A stretch of DNA of 64,000 nt from Leptodontidium sp. MPI-SDFR-AT-0119 (Eukaryota; Ascomycota; Leotiomycetes; Helotiales; Leptodontidiaceae). The position numbers were made by a program, and so were the translations under genes. The stretch is taken from NCBI GenBank assembly GCA_020726505.1, contig JAHLEZ010000010.1, positions 620,001 to 684,000 on the forward strand, written 5' to 3'. Position 1 is the stretch's first letter, and each line of letters opens with the position of its first letter. Below the pieces are notes generated by a model that searched no databases, was not told where the DNA came from, and saw nothing but the letters and a program-made list of their open reading frames with translations. Shown in pieces: positions 1-12,247 of the stretch.

Positions 1-237
1 GCCCTTCCCACACATCCAGACCCGGCTTCCGCACTGCTCGGGGACCTCGCTTGTCGGTGGCCTGCATCTCACCCCATGCTCTCGCCCCTTCAAGTGCGCA
101 CTCATTCGATGTATTTAGCATGGGTAGACTCGCCGCCGCACGCTGCCCCAAAGTCCAAACCCATCTCGCATAATCTGAGTGGCCTCATGTCCATGTCTTG
201 GTCGGCGAGCAGCTCGTCGTTTGCCTTAGCCAGAACG

Positions 238-2329
238 ATGGATCCAGCGCCAGCAGCCCTCGATCTCCCTCTCCCACTCTCGCCCGTTGAGACATCCGCA
301 GCCGCGGCCCTCGTGGGGCCAGGGGCACCAGCACCAGCACCAGCACCGCCAGTTGGACCACCTGGAGTGTCTCCTATCTCCATCTCCGACGACGCATACG
401 GGCCTGACAACCAAGGCAATGGCAGTCAGGGCCGACAATCATCCATTGCCTCGACCTCGACCTCCTCCGGGTCTCGTCCAGATCAGCAGTCGCAGTCCCA
501 ACTGCAGTCCCAGGCCCAGCAGACGAAGGACAAGGAACGGGCAACTGTCCCCTCCGCCTGCGTCCAGTGTCGCTCGAAGCACCTTAAGTGTGACGGGCTT
601 CAGCCATGCTCGCGATGCTCCTCCAACAGCTTCGAGTGTGAGTACGTGAGGAGCCGCCGCGGCTTTAAAGGCCCTCGACGCAATGGGACCCAGAACAAAG
701 CCTCCTCCGTCTCGGCTGGTCCTGTTGATATGAGCTGCCCCCTTGTGCACCCCAATGGGATGAGGGGTGCTCCCAATGTTCCCAGCGGTTTAGCCACACC
801 TCCCGACCACAGATTAATGACCCTTCCACGCCCCGTCGATCTGCCGCTGTTTGATATTGGACAGGAAGTGGTTGCGTTTGACCCGAAGGCCCTCCCCTCG
901 GGATTGGACCTGCGAGAACGATGTATCGAGGCCTTCTATTACCACTTTTATCCGGCCCATCCCTTCGCTCTTCCACGAAGCCATCACTTCGCGCTTAGGA
1001 AGGAGAGGCCAATCGATTATCTCGAGGCAGCAATGCGTTATGTAGGCTCATTCTATGTCCCACAGGCCCCGACTGTGGCGCTGGGTCTGGAAGCCGAGCG
1101 TTCTGTCTACCAAGCTGATTGTCCCAAAGATGGCTTCAGGGTGCAGGCAATGCTTATTCTTGCAATTGGTCTCGACGGATACACCTATCAGGAGAAAGCT
1201 CTTCAAATCCTTCTGGATGCCCAGGATCTGGCCGTCGAAATCGGCATGAATAAGCGCGAGTTCGCATACATGAACGGGGTTGGCTCTGATATCCTTCAGG
1301 AGAGTTGGCGTCGAACATGGTGGGAATTATACATTACTGATGGCATGATTGCAGGTGTTCACCAGAAAAGCACGTTTCGAATGAAAGACATGCTAGCTGA
1401 TGTTCTCTTACCATGCGAAGAACGCGAGTATATAACTGGAGTAAGTGGTAGCTAGATTTATGCACTTGGTATGATTCCCAAGCTAACATCTGCAGCAAAT
1501 ACCAACCTCTCATTCCATCCAAGACTTTGACGACGAGTCATTTGATGGAAGGGACTTTGTTTATTCGTCTTACACTTACCGCATCGCAGCCATTCGGAAT
1601 CTCGGCAGAGTTCTGCAGTCTCGCCAGATCTTACCGAGTGATGAAGGAACTATGAACAGGGTGGATGCTTATCTCGTCACCTGGAGACTACACTTGCCAG
1701 ATGCCAAAAAGACGTTTAAGAATGCCGAAGGGCAGCTGGATGAAATGCTCTTCCAAGCTCACATGATAACCGAAGCGTGAGTGGCTTTGACAGCCATTAC
1801 CAACCCCTTACTAACCGAGACCAGAACAACCATCCTCCTCCACCGAGAGGCTTCGGAGCTCGACTCAAGCGTTGCCAGGAATGTCACCTCCTGTGCTCCT
1901 CACAAGGCGGTCGTGCCAGGACCAACCCACAATATCCACGCCGCAAAGACCATCCAAGCAGCGCAGGACATCTCTAAGCTGATCCAACTTCCCGTACCCC
2001 TCGTTAAGCACACCCACTTCTTCACTTGCGTAGTCACACTCGCATCCATCGTACATCTCTCCTGCTGGTCCGTCCTTATGCCACTAATGCGAGACGACGA
2101 CCTGAAGCAACAACTCCGTCTCAATACCGGCGCTCTGAAAACGCTCTGGCAAGTCTGGCCCGCAGCCGGCAAAGCATTCGGGCAAGTCAAAGGCGTAGCG
2201 CAGGAGATCTATGCAGGCAAGAAGCAAGCCGTCGAGATAGGATACTGGGCCAATCTCACAGATGATGAGGTCATGCGAAGTATGATTGAGGATCAGAGCA
2301 TCATGGAAGACTTGCAGTTGCTGAATTAA
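238..2329 (+). CDS. Zn2Cys6 fungal transcription factor
   Basis: This is a fungal binuclear zinc cluster regulator expected to act in the nucleus on DNA. The zinc cluster has six cysteines at residues 108, 111, 118, 124, 127 and 134 (ACVQCRSKHLKC, then QPCSRC and FEC), followed by a basic linker. A Pro/Ser/Gln-rich segment precedes it and a fungal-specific middle region (with RRTWWELYITD) follows. I read three exons: 238-1440, 1496-1776 and 1825-2329, with clean GTAAGT and GTGAGT donors and a final reading of 662 residues. The ATG at 238 is preferred because the codons before it look non-conserved, but an in-frame ATG at 76 would add 54 residues. The target genes cannot be told from sequence. 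The gene appears intact. Confidence 0.85.
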
Positions 2330-2818
2330 AAGGCTCTACCTTGGAGGAGTTATTTGCGTTTTTTCCTTTCCGGTAATTTATTCGGCTTTTGGATGGATGT
2401 AAAGTAGTTCTAATCAGATCTTTGATCTCTTTGATATTTTCTGGTACAGGAAGTTAAGGGTAGCACGGAAAGTCTGCAATAATGAAATTTGTGGACATAC
2501 TTGTATTGAGAACCTCCTTTCTTTCAGCATTTTTGATCAACATACTCTCCCCAATCATACTCGCTTGCCACTAAGCTACCTGCCTAGGTAGGTACATTTG
2601 ATGGGAAAGGGGGTAAATCACGTGAATCGAGGGGCAGATAGAAATTCCCGGTTCGCGAGCTCTCGACGCGTTGGGACAACTGCAAGTCAACACAACACCA
2701 CGATCGCAGCAAAAAGAAAATCCACGCATTCCCCTCTCACGCTATCATTCAATTTACGCACCCAATTTGACCAGTCCCTCAATCAGCAATCTGCAACTCC
2801 TGGGACGCAAAACTCACA
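2330..2818. other. Intergenic region upstream of DAD3
   Basis: This stretch holds the 3' end of the regulator gene and the promoter of DAD3. A palindromic CACGTG box lies at 2619-2624 and a CCTAGGTAGGTA motif near 2583. I see no gene in it. Confidence 0.5.
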
Positions 2819-3198
2819 ATGGACTCCGAATCCACCACCGCCCTCCCCGCAACAGCGGAAGACCTCACACCTCTCGAGCAAGATGTACTAGACGAATACG
2901 AGCGGCTGGCTGAGAATATGAAGAAGGTATCTACCCATTACCTCCCCTCTCTCCTTATCTCTTCATTTTTCATGCAAACCAAACAGACAAAGAAAGAGAC
3001 GGACTGACAGTATGATAGCTAGCAAGCCTCCTCGATTCGATGGCCGGTCGACCCACAGCAGAGATACTAGATGGACTGAGGCAGTTGGAGAGGAAGACGA
3101 GTCTGGTATTCACGTTGTTGAAGGCTAGTGTTTATAGCATTGTGTTGCAGCAGGAGATATACTCTGGGGATCAGGGTGGGCAGGAGCAAGTGGATTGA
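2819..3198 (+). CDS. DAD3: DASH complex subunit Dad3
   Basis: This encodes a small subunit of the DASH/Dam1 ring, which couples kinetochores to spindle microtubules in the fungal nucleus. Two exons, 2819-2926 and 3019-3198, join to a 95-residue protein. The conserved Dad3 pattern is visible: LTPLEQDVLDEYERL near the start, then LASLLDSMAGRP and a helix with LERKTSLVFTLLKASVYS. The length fits the family, which is usually about 90-100 residues. The intron is about 92 nt with a GTATCT donor and a TAG acceptor, and the join keeps the helix continuous. The start sits in a good CACAATGG context. It lies tail to tail with the uS5m gene. Confidence 0.9.
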
Positions 3199-3517
3199 GT
3201 TTGTGGGTTTATAGCAGGACGATGCGAAGTGGGCCTGGACATGATAGTTTCGAGGATTATATCTGGTAAGTGCATGGCAGGAAGGACATCATGATGGCGT
3301 TTAGGACATTTTGTTTTGAGGAATACATGCGAAGATACCCATGAGATGAAAGGTGTACGGAGAGAGAACAAAAGAACAAGAAGGAGGAGGGTGGATTGCA
3401 GGCAAAGGGATGAATAATGCCTATCGCCGTGCTTATGCCATACATGCAAGTTTTCGCTATGCGCCGTCTATGCTCCCATAATCCTACAACTGAAATGTCT
3501 ATATTGTACATACAACA
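3199..3517. other. Convergent 3' region
   Basis: This short gap separates the ends of DAD3 and the uS5m gene, which point at each other, and must hold both 3' untranslated regions. I see no gene in it. Confidence 0.5.
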
Positions 3518-4902
3518 TTACACACGTCCTCCATAATACACCTTTCGCACATCGACCAGCTTCTTTCCTCGCCCGCGCGCCACCTCGTCGGGTATCCGTT
3601 GCTTGAGCAGGGCTTGGTAGGCGGCCTTGACCGTGTTCATCTTGTTGCGGGAACGTGGGACTTTGGCTGCGAGGTCGTGGATGCCGGCTGCTCGTGCCAT
3701 TTCGAAGATCAGATGTTGGCAGCGTAGACCAAATCCTGGAATTTATTAGCATGGATATTCTTTAGCGGAAAGAAATGAGGCATACCTGGTGGTCTGGCCA
3801 GGAGAGTAACCTCTGCAGCAGACACCTTTCCATCCACCTCTCCGAAGATAGTCCGCTCCTCGTAACGAGGAATTGGCTGCATGCTTCGAATAGCAGCAAT
3901 TCTAGCATTCTGCTGCGTCTCTTCTATCTCCTGTCCCTTCGCCTCACCAATACCCAATCTGCCATGCCCGTTCCCTGCAATAGCCAGACAGTAGACACTT
4001 TGAATCTTGCCCAAACGAGTTTGGTTGACGACACGATGCCTGACGAGGATCTTGATCTTGTAGTCTAAGATCTCATCCAGGGTCAAGCCGCTCTGCTTGA
4101 TCAGACGGTTGTAAAGTCCATCAGGATCTCGAGGATCGGCTTCGTTCTCCAATTCCGCCTCGGACTTCATCGAGCTGGGCTTGTTTCCATCCTCATCCAT
4201 GAATTTCTTCGGGAGACCTGGAGCAGTGTAATCGATCTCCTGTTCCCGAGGTATGGCTCGTCCGTCGGAGCCTGTGAATGAAGATAACCGGTCCTCGATC
4301 TTCATGATATCGAGACGGGAGAGACTTTCCCGGAGTGGAAACTCTTCTCCTGGTTGAACACCAAGTTCCTCCCTCTTCTTCGCCTGCGCAGCTATGAGGT
4401 CCTTCGGCGGATTGCGAGCCCATTCTATCTCTCGTTCCCTCTTGTACTGCTCCTCCACCTCGTCCCAATTCTTCTCCATCTCCTCGTAGGTCATAGGCCT
4501 CGCATTTGGATCAACAGGCCCACTCCATTTGGCTGCTCTATCCAGTACGGGTCTTGTCTGACTGAGATCATCGAGATATGGTAGGACGCCCAAGTCCGTT
4601 CGAATAACACCACGCTTGTCGAGATCCTCAATGCTGATTGCCTTCTCTCCAGCCTCAATGGCTTCAATCTGTTCAGGAGTGTACTTCTTCGCCAGCAGTA
4701 GCTTCTCCTCCTGCGTATACTTCTTGAACACCTCCTCTGCTGGCCTGCGCACGATACCCGTAGCTTTGAGCAACCTCTTCGGTCTTTGTCTTTCGCTCAG
4801 GTTAGGGGAGGCGTGGAAATTTCGACATCGTATGCGTGGCCGAATTGTCGGCATCGTAGGGACGGAAAAAAGACATCTTGCTGGCCGTGAGACGCTCATC
4901 AC
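3518..4902 (-). CDS. Mitochondrial small ribosomal subunit protein uS5m
   Basis: This is the S5 protein of the mitochondrial small ribosomal subunit, acting in decoding and translation fidelity. Two exons on the minus strand, 4902-3786 and 3735-3518, join to 444 residues. The start ([14 protein letters not shown]) is basic and free of acidic residues, as expected for a mitochondrial presequence. A long charged region follows. The S5 core near residue 270 onward shows the double-stranded RNA-binding part ([11 protein letters not shown]) and the glycine-rich loop [15 protein letters not shown]. The C-terminal half continues in exon 2 with [18 protein letters not shown]. The gene looks intact. 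Confidence 0.9.
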
Positions 4903-6075
4903 TGTCGAAGTATGCGGAGGTCCTTCGAGCGCTTTTCAATGGCCCAGTGTTGCGAGATTGTACTGATCGGGTGTCAATAATTTTGAAGCTCTGGCGTACT
5001 AGTCCCACTTTGAGATCCCTATATTGAGCACGTGACCGTGTAGACTTGAATCGCATCTCGGCTTTCCTCAGCTTCTTCGGTTCAAGTTTCAATGAAATCC
5101 ATCAATGAAATCCTACTCTTGTGCTCGCATTTCTTTGGCGAGAATGGACGCCGACTTATTTAGGTTTGTAAACTGATATCTTCTCCTCGGTATCTCTGAC
5201 GTTGTGTGAGCAGCCATTGGAGATCAGACTGGCTGCAGGGACGTACTTACCAGCCACGACAAAAACATCAAGTCTAAAAGCATGGCTCTGTTGAACCATT
5301 TGTTTTCCTTGGTGCCGTTTTCAAGTTGTTTTCGACCCGTTTCTGTCTAGCTTCTTGACGAATTTTCTGAGGTGACACCAGGTGGAGTTCTGACGGATGC
5401 TTGAACCTCAGTTGTAGCTCGTCACTTCACAAGTATATTTATATTTTGTTACATTGTTGATATGGCAAGAAAGTTTTTGTCGTCTTATCAATGCTGTCTT
5501 CGTTATGTTGCAACCATGCCTTGCTGCTTTTGCAACATGTTTCAGCAAGCACCTAGCCAGCTCCTGCGGTTTGGAGTGGACATCTCTCATCAGTAATGGG
5601 CCCTGGAAATTTTCCACTATTGGAGGTCATATTTGCGCCATTAAAGCTCCGTCGAGCTCCTATCGTGCGCATCTGGAACTCTGGTCGTGGTCTCCCGCGT
5701 CTTGGTTACCACCAAATCATAATCAGTGGATATGACCGAATGAAAGATATATCGGGTCCTAGTGATACGACTTAGTAACCATAGCCCAACACGACACATT
5801 TTCCCTCTCTAGTACCCAACTTACCTAAATCTTCATCCCAACCCAGGTCATCAATTCTCAGCTTCAAATGCACCTTCAATCAGTTTCAGGAAATCAAAAT
5901 CATCTACCCACGAGCTGTGCTCGTAAACCACCAAGCTGGCTTCTTTCTACTTTCTTTGGCTTATTGAAATCTTGCCCCAGCCAACCCGGTCGCCATAATC
6001 TGAACAACAAGAGTTGTATCCCATCAAAGAAACAGCGGGAAGACTAACCTTGCCCGTTAAGATCGGAGTGCTCAG
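4903..6075. other. Intergenic, no gene seen
   Basis: This holds the upstream region of uS5m, with a CACGTG box near 5029-5034, and the upstream region of the ATPase pseudogene. Several short open frames exist, but none resembles a known family or shows a convincing exon pattern. Confidence 0.4.
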
Positions 6076-9000
6076 TTGACGCTCAAATACCCTTCACGCA
6101 ATTGCACTTCGTTCATAGCGGGCAGCTGGAAATTCCAGGAGCTACGTCATATGAAGACACCTGAAAGACGCCTGGGGCCAGGTACCACTATACTGAGCTC
6201 ACCCAGGGCTTGGTTGGCTGGGAAATTAGCCAGAAATCGAGATCTGAAAGGTACGATGTCCGAAGTGAATTGATGGCATGACTGATCACTCCAACAGATG
6301 ATATTCGTGACGAGAAAGTTGGGGCTAAGGAGACCGCTTGCGAAGCTTCCATTCGAGCCTATGCGTCCAGTGTCGATATTTGCAGCACTCTAAATTCCAG
6401 CAGCGATGGCCTCACTCATGAAGAGGCAGCCGAACGACTTCGACTGTATGGCGAGAATAACCCGTTAGACATCGAATCTATCACGTGGAAGCAAATTGCT
6501 ATTGACAGTGTATTCAACTGCTATAATGTCTTGCTGGTCACTTTGGCAGTGATATCAGTCATCGTTCCTGACCGCGACTGGTCGTTATTCGCCATAATCA
6601 TGATAGTTGTTCCACTCTCTGCCGTCATTAATTTTTGGCAGGAGTTTCGAAGCACTGCTGCTCACCCTGGTCATGCAGATGCTCTCTCAAATAGCTTCGT
6701 GCGCCGGAGAAGAATGGATGGCGATTCCAAAGAGGTTGAAGTAAGTCGGAGTGACATTGCTCGTGGAGATATCTTATCTATTAGCCCAGGCGACGTAATT
6801 CCAGCGGACTGTGTTCTTCTGGAGTCATCGAACCTGTCAATCAGTCAATCAAGGTATTTCAATCTAATCTGGCTTGGGCCTGGGGGTTGCTAATTTTGTT
6901 AGTCTGACTGGGGAAGGAGAACCACAACTAAAAGGTGTTGGTTTATGTGATGTGGGAGCTGTGAAGACAACGATATTCGATTTGCGGAATGTCCTTTTCT
7001 CTGGAACTGATGTTATTTCTGGTAGCGGATTAGCAATTGTAGTTTCTACTGGCGGTGGTAAGAGTCGTATTTCTACGCCTGCGTCACATGCTACCTTGTG
7101 GCAAGATGCATTCATGTTTACCATTATGAAGAGACTCAATGGCCGACGTCCCTTGAACTCTTTCCAGAGAGTAGTTCGAAAGACTTGTTTATTTCTGGTT
7201 GCATTCATGGTCATATCGTTCACTGTTGTAAGTCATTCTGCAGGAGGAGTCTCTACCGAGGTCTAATAACTATCTAGATATTGGTTCTAAAGGGGATCAA
7301 GACCACTCATTGGCAACAAGCGGCGATATTCGCTCTGAGCACTGCGGTAACGCTTGTCCCTGAAATGTTTCCAGCAGTTGTTACTGCAAATCTATCGCGC
7401 GGATCGTTTCTACTCCGTCAAAACGGGGTCGTTGTAAATCACATGGACGCCATTCACAGTCTTGGATCCATGTCGGTGCTTTGCAGTGACAGATAAGGAT
7501 CTTGGCCCTTTGTTATTAATCTTGGGTGTTAATTTTACAGACGGGAACCTTGACCAAGGATGAAATTGAAATGTGCGATTGCCTAGATCCATCTGGTCAA
7601 GAAAGCCTCGAGGTTCTTCAGCTGGCCTTGACTGATGCTTGCAGTCAGAGCGGTACGAAAAATGCTATAAACTCAGCAATTATAAATCAGATTACTGAGG
7701 GAAAGGAAGTTTTGACCCTTGGGCAGAGCATCGGCGAGATACCATTCAACTTTGAAGCTCGAAGATCAAGCTGTATCATTCGAACAGACGCAGAAAGCTT
7801 GAAGTTGATTTGCAAAGGCGCATTTGAAGAAGTCATGGCTCTCTGCTCGCATATCCGTGAGGGAGCCGTGGTGCACGGGCTGGAAGAACAAAACTGACTA
7901 GGATTGACACGCAGAGTTCAGTACTTCAATGCACAGGCATATCGAGTCGTTTTAGTTGCATCAAGAAACATTCAGGACGCCGATATCGACGACAAAACAC
8001 AGACCTTTGATAGACTTGACAATCAAATGACCATTGAAGGATTTCTTACATTTTTTGACACTCTGAAGGAGGATGCAAAGGAATCTGTCGCCCACTTGCA
8101 AGAGCTTGGAGTTGATGTTCGAATTCTCACTGGCGATAATCTTGGCGTGGCCATGAGCGTTGCTCGAAATCTTGGGCTAGCCAAGGAACTAGACGAAGAG
8201 GTACCACTGGCAATACCAGGGCCAAAGTTAGCAGACATAGAGGATCAGGATGAGTGGGTGGACATTGTGAAGCATTGCAAAATATTTGCGAAGCTCACAC
8301 CGGCACAAAAGGGGCAGGTGGTCGAGACACTGCAGGCTCAAGGCGAAGTCGTCGGCATGATTGGGGACGGCATTAACGATTCCATTGCTCTCAGTTCTGC
8401 TGATGTTTGAATCTCAGTGAATACTAGATCAAGCGTTGCGAAACACAGCGCTGATCTCATTCTTACGGAGAAGGAACTGTCCAAGATTGTCGATGCTGTC
8501 ATGATCGGGAGGAAGACTCATGGAAACATGTAAGCCTATCCACGCCATCTCGGTCTAAATTCTAATGGTCATTACCCATTATGAAATACATGAAGATGAT
8601 TCTGGCAGCCAACTTTGGCAATACCATTCCTGTCGTTATTGCGAGTGTTTGGTTCCCATTCGATCCAATCTCACCGGCACAAATGGTCCTTCAAAACCTC
8701 CTGTACGATTTGTCACAGATCACTATACCTTTCGACAACGTGGACCCCGAGTACCTCGCTATCCCTCCTGGATTCTCTATCTTAGACTTGATGAGATTTA
8801 TTCTGCTCATGGGACCAATCATAAGCACCATCGATATCGGCACCTTCTTCCTGAATGTCTATTATTACAGTCTCGGACCGTCTAGTAGCATTCTGGGAGT
8901 GGAGAAATTCCAATGCCATTGGTTTGTCCAGGGACTTTTGAGCCAAACATTGGTTATCTACGTTACTCGGACCGCCAAGATCCCATTCTTTCAGGGCCAT

Positions 9001-9207
9001 CCATCTGTAGCCATCGTCGCCAGCACTCTCTTTGCCTCTGTGCTGGGATTTGCCATTCCATATGTGCCTCCATTCGCCAAGGCATTGAAGCTGGTTCGTC
9101 CAGCAGGTGACTTTATTGTAATCCTCATCGCTTGTTTAGTCCCGTACACGATCGTGATGCAATTGGCAAAGATGATGTACATGAGGATATGGAAGAGATG
9201 GCTGTAG
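6076..9207 (+). pseudogene. Decayed P3B-type (MgtA-like) magnesium-transporting P-type ATPase
   Basis: The ancestral product was a membrane Mg2+-importing P-type ATPase. Recognisable parts, in order, are the actuator region (SPGDVIPADCVLLESS, then SLTGEGEP), the phosphorylation site remnant (TGTLTKDE), the nucleotide-binding region (KGAFEEVMALCSHIR), the hinge GDGIND and a complete C-terminal membrane domain. At least four lesions break it. The donor inside the DKTGT codon at about 7491 reads ATAAGG instead of GTAAGG, with a base missing. An in-frame TGA lies at 7895-7897 and another at 8408-8410. The intron after 8527 has no AG acceptor before the conserved KYMKM segment. Introns at 6253-6298, 6854-6901 and 7227-7278 still look normal. 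The actuator TGES is also TGEG. Confidence 0.85.
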
Positions 9208-10239
9208 ACATCCGTCTGATACGCGTACTAGACTCTATTCTAGTACCTGTCAAGCTTACCATGAACGCATGACGAGGATGGTGGCAATATCAAGTCTTAT
9301 TCGTGCCGAGATTCCTCTTTCCCCAAGACAATTGGAACTTGGGGCATTAATTACGACTCTGGTGACCAACCCATGAACCTTGAACGAACATGAAGCGTCA
9401 ATTGAGTGTGACTGTAAATACTAGTGGGTACGAAGACTAAATCGGGATCCCCGAGACGGTACATGGCCTACTAAAATCAGTTTGGGTCGGCATTGATATC
9501 CGGGACCAAGACATTTCTCTCAACTAAGTTGTAAACCAACATCAAGTTGAGAATTTGAGTATTAACAACTCGATAGATTTCTGGCTCTTATCTAGCCCCC
9601 CTCAACCGCAACCCAAATTCAGTACGACATGATGAGGCTCTTCGCTTCTGAAGCAGAAAACACACCATGGAAAAGCCTCTTAAAACGCATGAATGGTCGA
9701 AAGAGGTGACCGAGTAGAGAGCTGCGAGCCCAATATCTTGGTTTGACGTATGAAGATGCCGCGATCCGTCCAGACGAGAAGTCGTGCATATACCCAGGAA
9801 AAGATGCCCAGCCATTGGACAACGTGGCCGCAGCATTATCCACAACAACACGGCAAATCGGATCAGGTGCGCATCATTCCACGGTGCATTTGGTCTTGTC
9901 AGCCCTACGCTGGACGTCCCATTCCCGTTGACGGCCATCAGGCATCCAGGAAGCACCCCCGCGAATCCACCTTCACAACACCATAAAACATCACACTCAT
10001 CTCAAGACTATTTTCTTTTTCCAACAAAAGTCACATCATCTCGCAGTCAATACAGGACATTCCAAGTTAGTTTTACCTGGCATTGTTTGTTGAAATACTG
10101 TTTGACCAGTACACAGTAGCACACGGAAGTTGGACACCCACATCCTCAAATTTCGAATACATCAACCACCAAGTATCAACCACAACAAACAGACGATAAG
10201 GTTTACCAACCGGGAACTATTCAAGATCCCGCTACGGCA
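9208..10239. other. Intergenic, no gene seen
   Basis: About 1 kb without a supported gene. The last part is the promoter and leader of the small protein that starts at 10240. It is rich in CA-type pyrimidine/adenine stretches, as fungal leaders often are. Confidence 0.4.
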
Positions 10240-10668
10240 ATGCAACGAGGATCTCCGCATTCAATTTCGACTTCCAGAACGATGGCAGAAGGCCAATCAT
10301 CCGGGATCGCTAGGCATCCAGCACTGCCACAATCCCAATCCCCACACCGAACATTCAGCGAACCAGCAACCTCTCCTACCTCCTCCGACTTCACTCCTAC
10401 TACCACGAGAGCCTCGCAGTCGACTGTGGATACACAAAGTTCTGCGGGCTACAGCGAGAAGACTTTGCAGTTCGACACCACCACCCAGAGTCATACGTCG
10501 CCGAGACGAGAGTCGAGAGACTCGAAGCCTTCGAGGAGACACTCACATGATCCTGCCAAAATCAATGGTTATACCACATGTGGGAGACATGGTGATGACT
10601 GGTTGTTTGGTGGGTTCTCGGTCTCGGGAGCAGTGAAGAAGTTGTGGGAGAAGGACAACAAGGAGTGA
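10240..10668 (+). CDS. Small disordered hypothetical protein, 142 aa
   Basis: I do not recognise this as a named family. It is a single-exon frame of 142 residues. Most of it is Ser/Thr/Pro/Gln-rich and basic (SPRRESRDSKPSRRHSHD) and probably disordered. It ends in a compact segment, GRHGDDWLFGGFSVSGAVK, followed by KLWEKDNKE, which looks like the only ordered part and may be a short binding motif. A second in-frame ATG at 10282 (MAEGQSSG) could be the real start. There are no signal peptide or membrane segments. The compositional change at the C-terminus and the long leader favour a real gene over chance. Confidence 0.6.
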   Translation: MQRGSPHSISTSRTMAEGQSSGIARHPALPQSQSPHRTFSEPATSPTSSDFTPTTTRASQSTVDTQSSAGYSEKTLQFDTTTQSHTSPRRESRDSKPSRRHSHDPAKINGYTTCGRHGDDWLFGGFSVSGAVKKLWEKDNKE

Positions 10669-11731
10669 GGAACGATGAACGAGGGAACGCAAGATTGCAT
10701 AGAGGGATATGATGAGGGGACGTTGTACATTGCTTGTTTATTCGCTTTGTTTTGATACCCAGTACTTGAAGGAGCTGGTGGCAGCGAAGGAAGAAGTGGG
10801 GCTGGTAGCTGATGCCAGAGGATGAATGGGTGGAATTTTGGGCTGGAATTTGGGCTGAAATTATCAGAGGAGGACGCAAGGTGGAATTTACAGACTATGG
10901 AGTGGCATGTATTAGATTGCATTAATGCTCTTCTAGATTGACTAACAATTGAGAGTTCTATGCAAATGCTTCTGATAAAGCTGACTTCAAAAACTCGCGA
11001 CCTCTTCGTGAACTCAAGTACAAGTAACAACTTATCCAAGTAGCGGCTACCAGGATATTAAAAGCCCATGCATCACTGAGACAAGTGATAACGAATAACA
11101 AAGAATAGCAAGGTCCTAAGAATACCTCAGCTTCTGTTAGAATTTTCCCTTTCCCATCCTCGCCAAACACCTCGCCAAAATTCGAAGCGAAGTCCATCCT
11201 CGACACCAGATTCATCTGATTCCACTGTCCTAGAAATAATTCATGTGGAACTGAGGATCTGAAGAAAAGGCTGAGGAGTCCACACGCCCTTCGAAAAAGA
11301 ACAAATATCTAGTTTCTCTAACCTACATAGTACATTGCACCACTCTCCTCGCCAACAAATCATATAGCAAATACCAGCCATGATGTTGTCAGGTGTCTAC
11401 GCCATGTACGCCATGTACTACATGTCTCAACCTCACACCGCTCGGGTTTCTGTCTATCACACTCCAAAAGCATTCGTGCCGTCTTTCAGCTCCGGTGAGA
11501 GCTAAGTTTCTGGTGTAACCAGATCTGGCAGCCCCATCCAGGGCCGTAGAGTTATGCCACCGGTCTTCTACGTAGCCGATTAGAATAAATCAAGTACGGA
11601 ATTCCTATAAGATGGTAGCGGATGTCTGTTGCTGTTTTTAACTCCTACTTCATTTCCATCCTCCTTGTCCCCTCAACTAGAACTCAATTTTACCGACTGC
11701 AAACTTTGCCTAAGTCTCTGAAAATATCGAA
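10669..11731. other. Intergenic, no supported gene
   Basis: This holds the 3' region of the small protein and the promoter of the secreted protein. A minus-strand frame at 10958-11215 has a hydrophobic middle but no recognisable family or clear promoter, so I do not call it. Confidence 0.4.
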
Positions 11732-12247
11732 ATGAAGCTCAATTTCTCCCTCGCTACAGCGTTCACACTCATGGGACTAAGCAACGCTACCTTAGACCTT
11801 CTTGCAACAATTGCAGAGCTCAAAGCTTACTGCACGACGGTCGGACCAAACACCGTAAGTGAAACTTCACTGTCACGGCAACATACACAGTGTTTTTACT
11901 GATATAACGACGACAGTACGTAGCAGTGCGCTACGAGGGGATTGTCTTACCAGTTTCATTTGACTTCGGTCAATGCTATCCCTATGAGCTACCAGCCGGG
12001 CTAGCCCAGGTCGCTGTTTTCTGCAAGACGACAACTTGCTACAACAATCCGTAAGTGATCACGGTCGCCCATGATTAGATTCAGTCATTTAATTTTGATT
12101 GAATTCCGTAGGAATCCGGATTGCTCTGGGGGTGCGGTTCCTCCTGTTCCGGTCCCCATCGTTGCTGGAACTATTCTGCCGAATGTGGTGGACTTTGTTC
12201 AGCTGCTTGGTCAGGGGGCGACTTGTCAGCGTAATGGGTTGTCTTGA
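11732..12247 (+). CDS. Small secreted cysteine-rich protein, 130 aa
   Basis: I built this three-exon gene by hand: 11732-11854, 11917-12050 and 12112-12247, giving 130 residues. The introns have GTAAGT donors and CAG or TAG acceptors, and the phases close exactly. The N-terminus (MKLNFSLATAFTLMGLSNA) is a typical signal peptide. The mature part has six cysteines, including GQCYPYELPAG, VFCKTTTCYNN and NPDCSGGAV, which suggests three disulfides. There is no catalytic motif. The features fit a fungal secreted effector-like or cell-surface protein, but function is unknown. It ends tail to tail with the MFS gene. Confidence 0.7.

Noticed and set aside
4802..5092. 96-residue minus-strand frame overlapping the uS5m start
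   Set aside because: Out of frame with uS5m and not similar to any family; looks like leader sequence.
10958..11215. 85-residue minus-strand frame with one hydrophobic stretch
   Set aside because: Too little support; an internal GAG/GTATTC site suggests chance or untranslated sequence.
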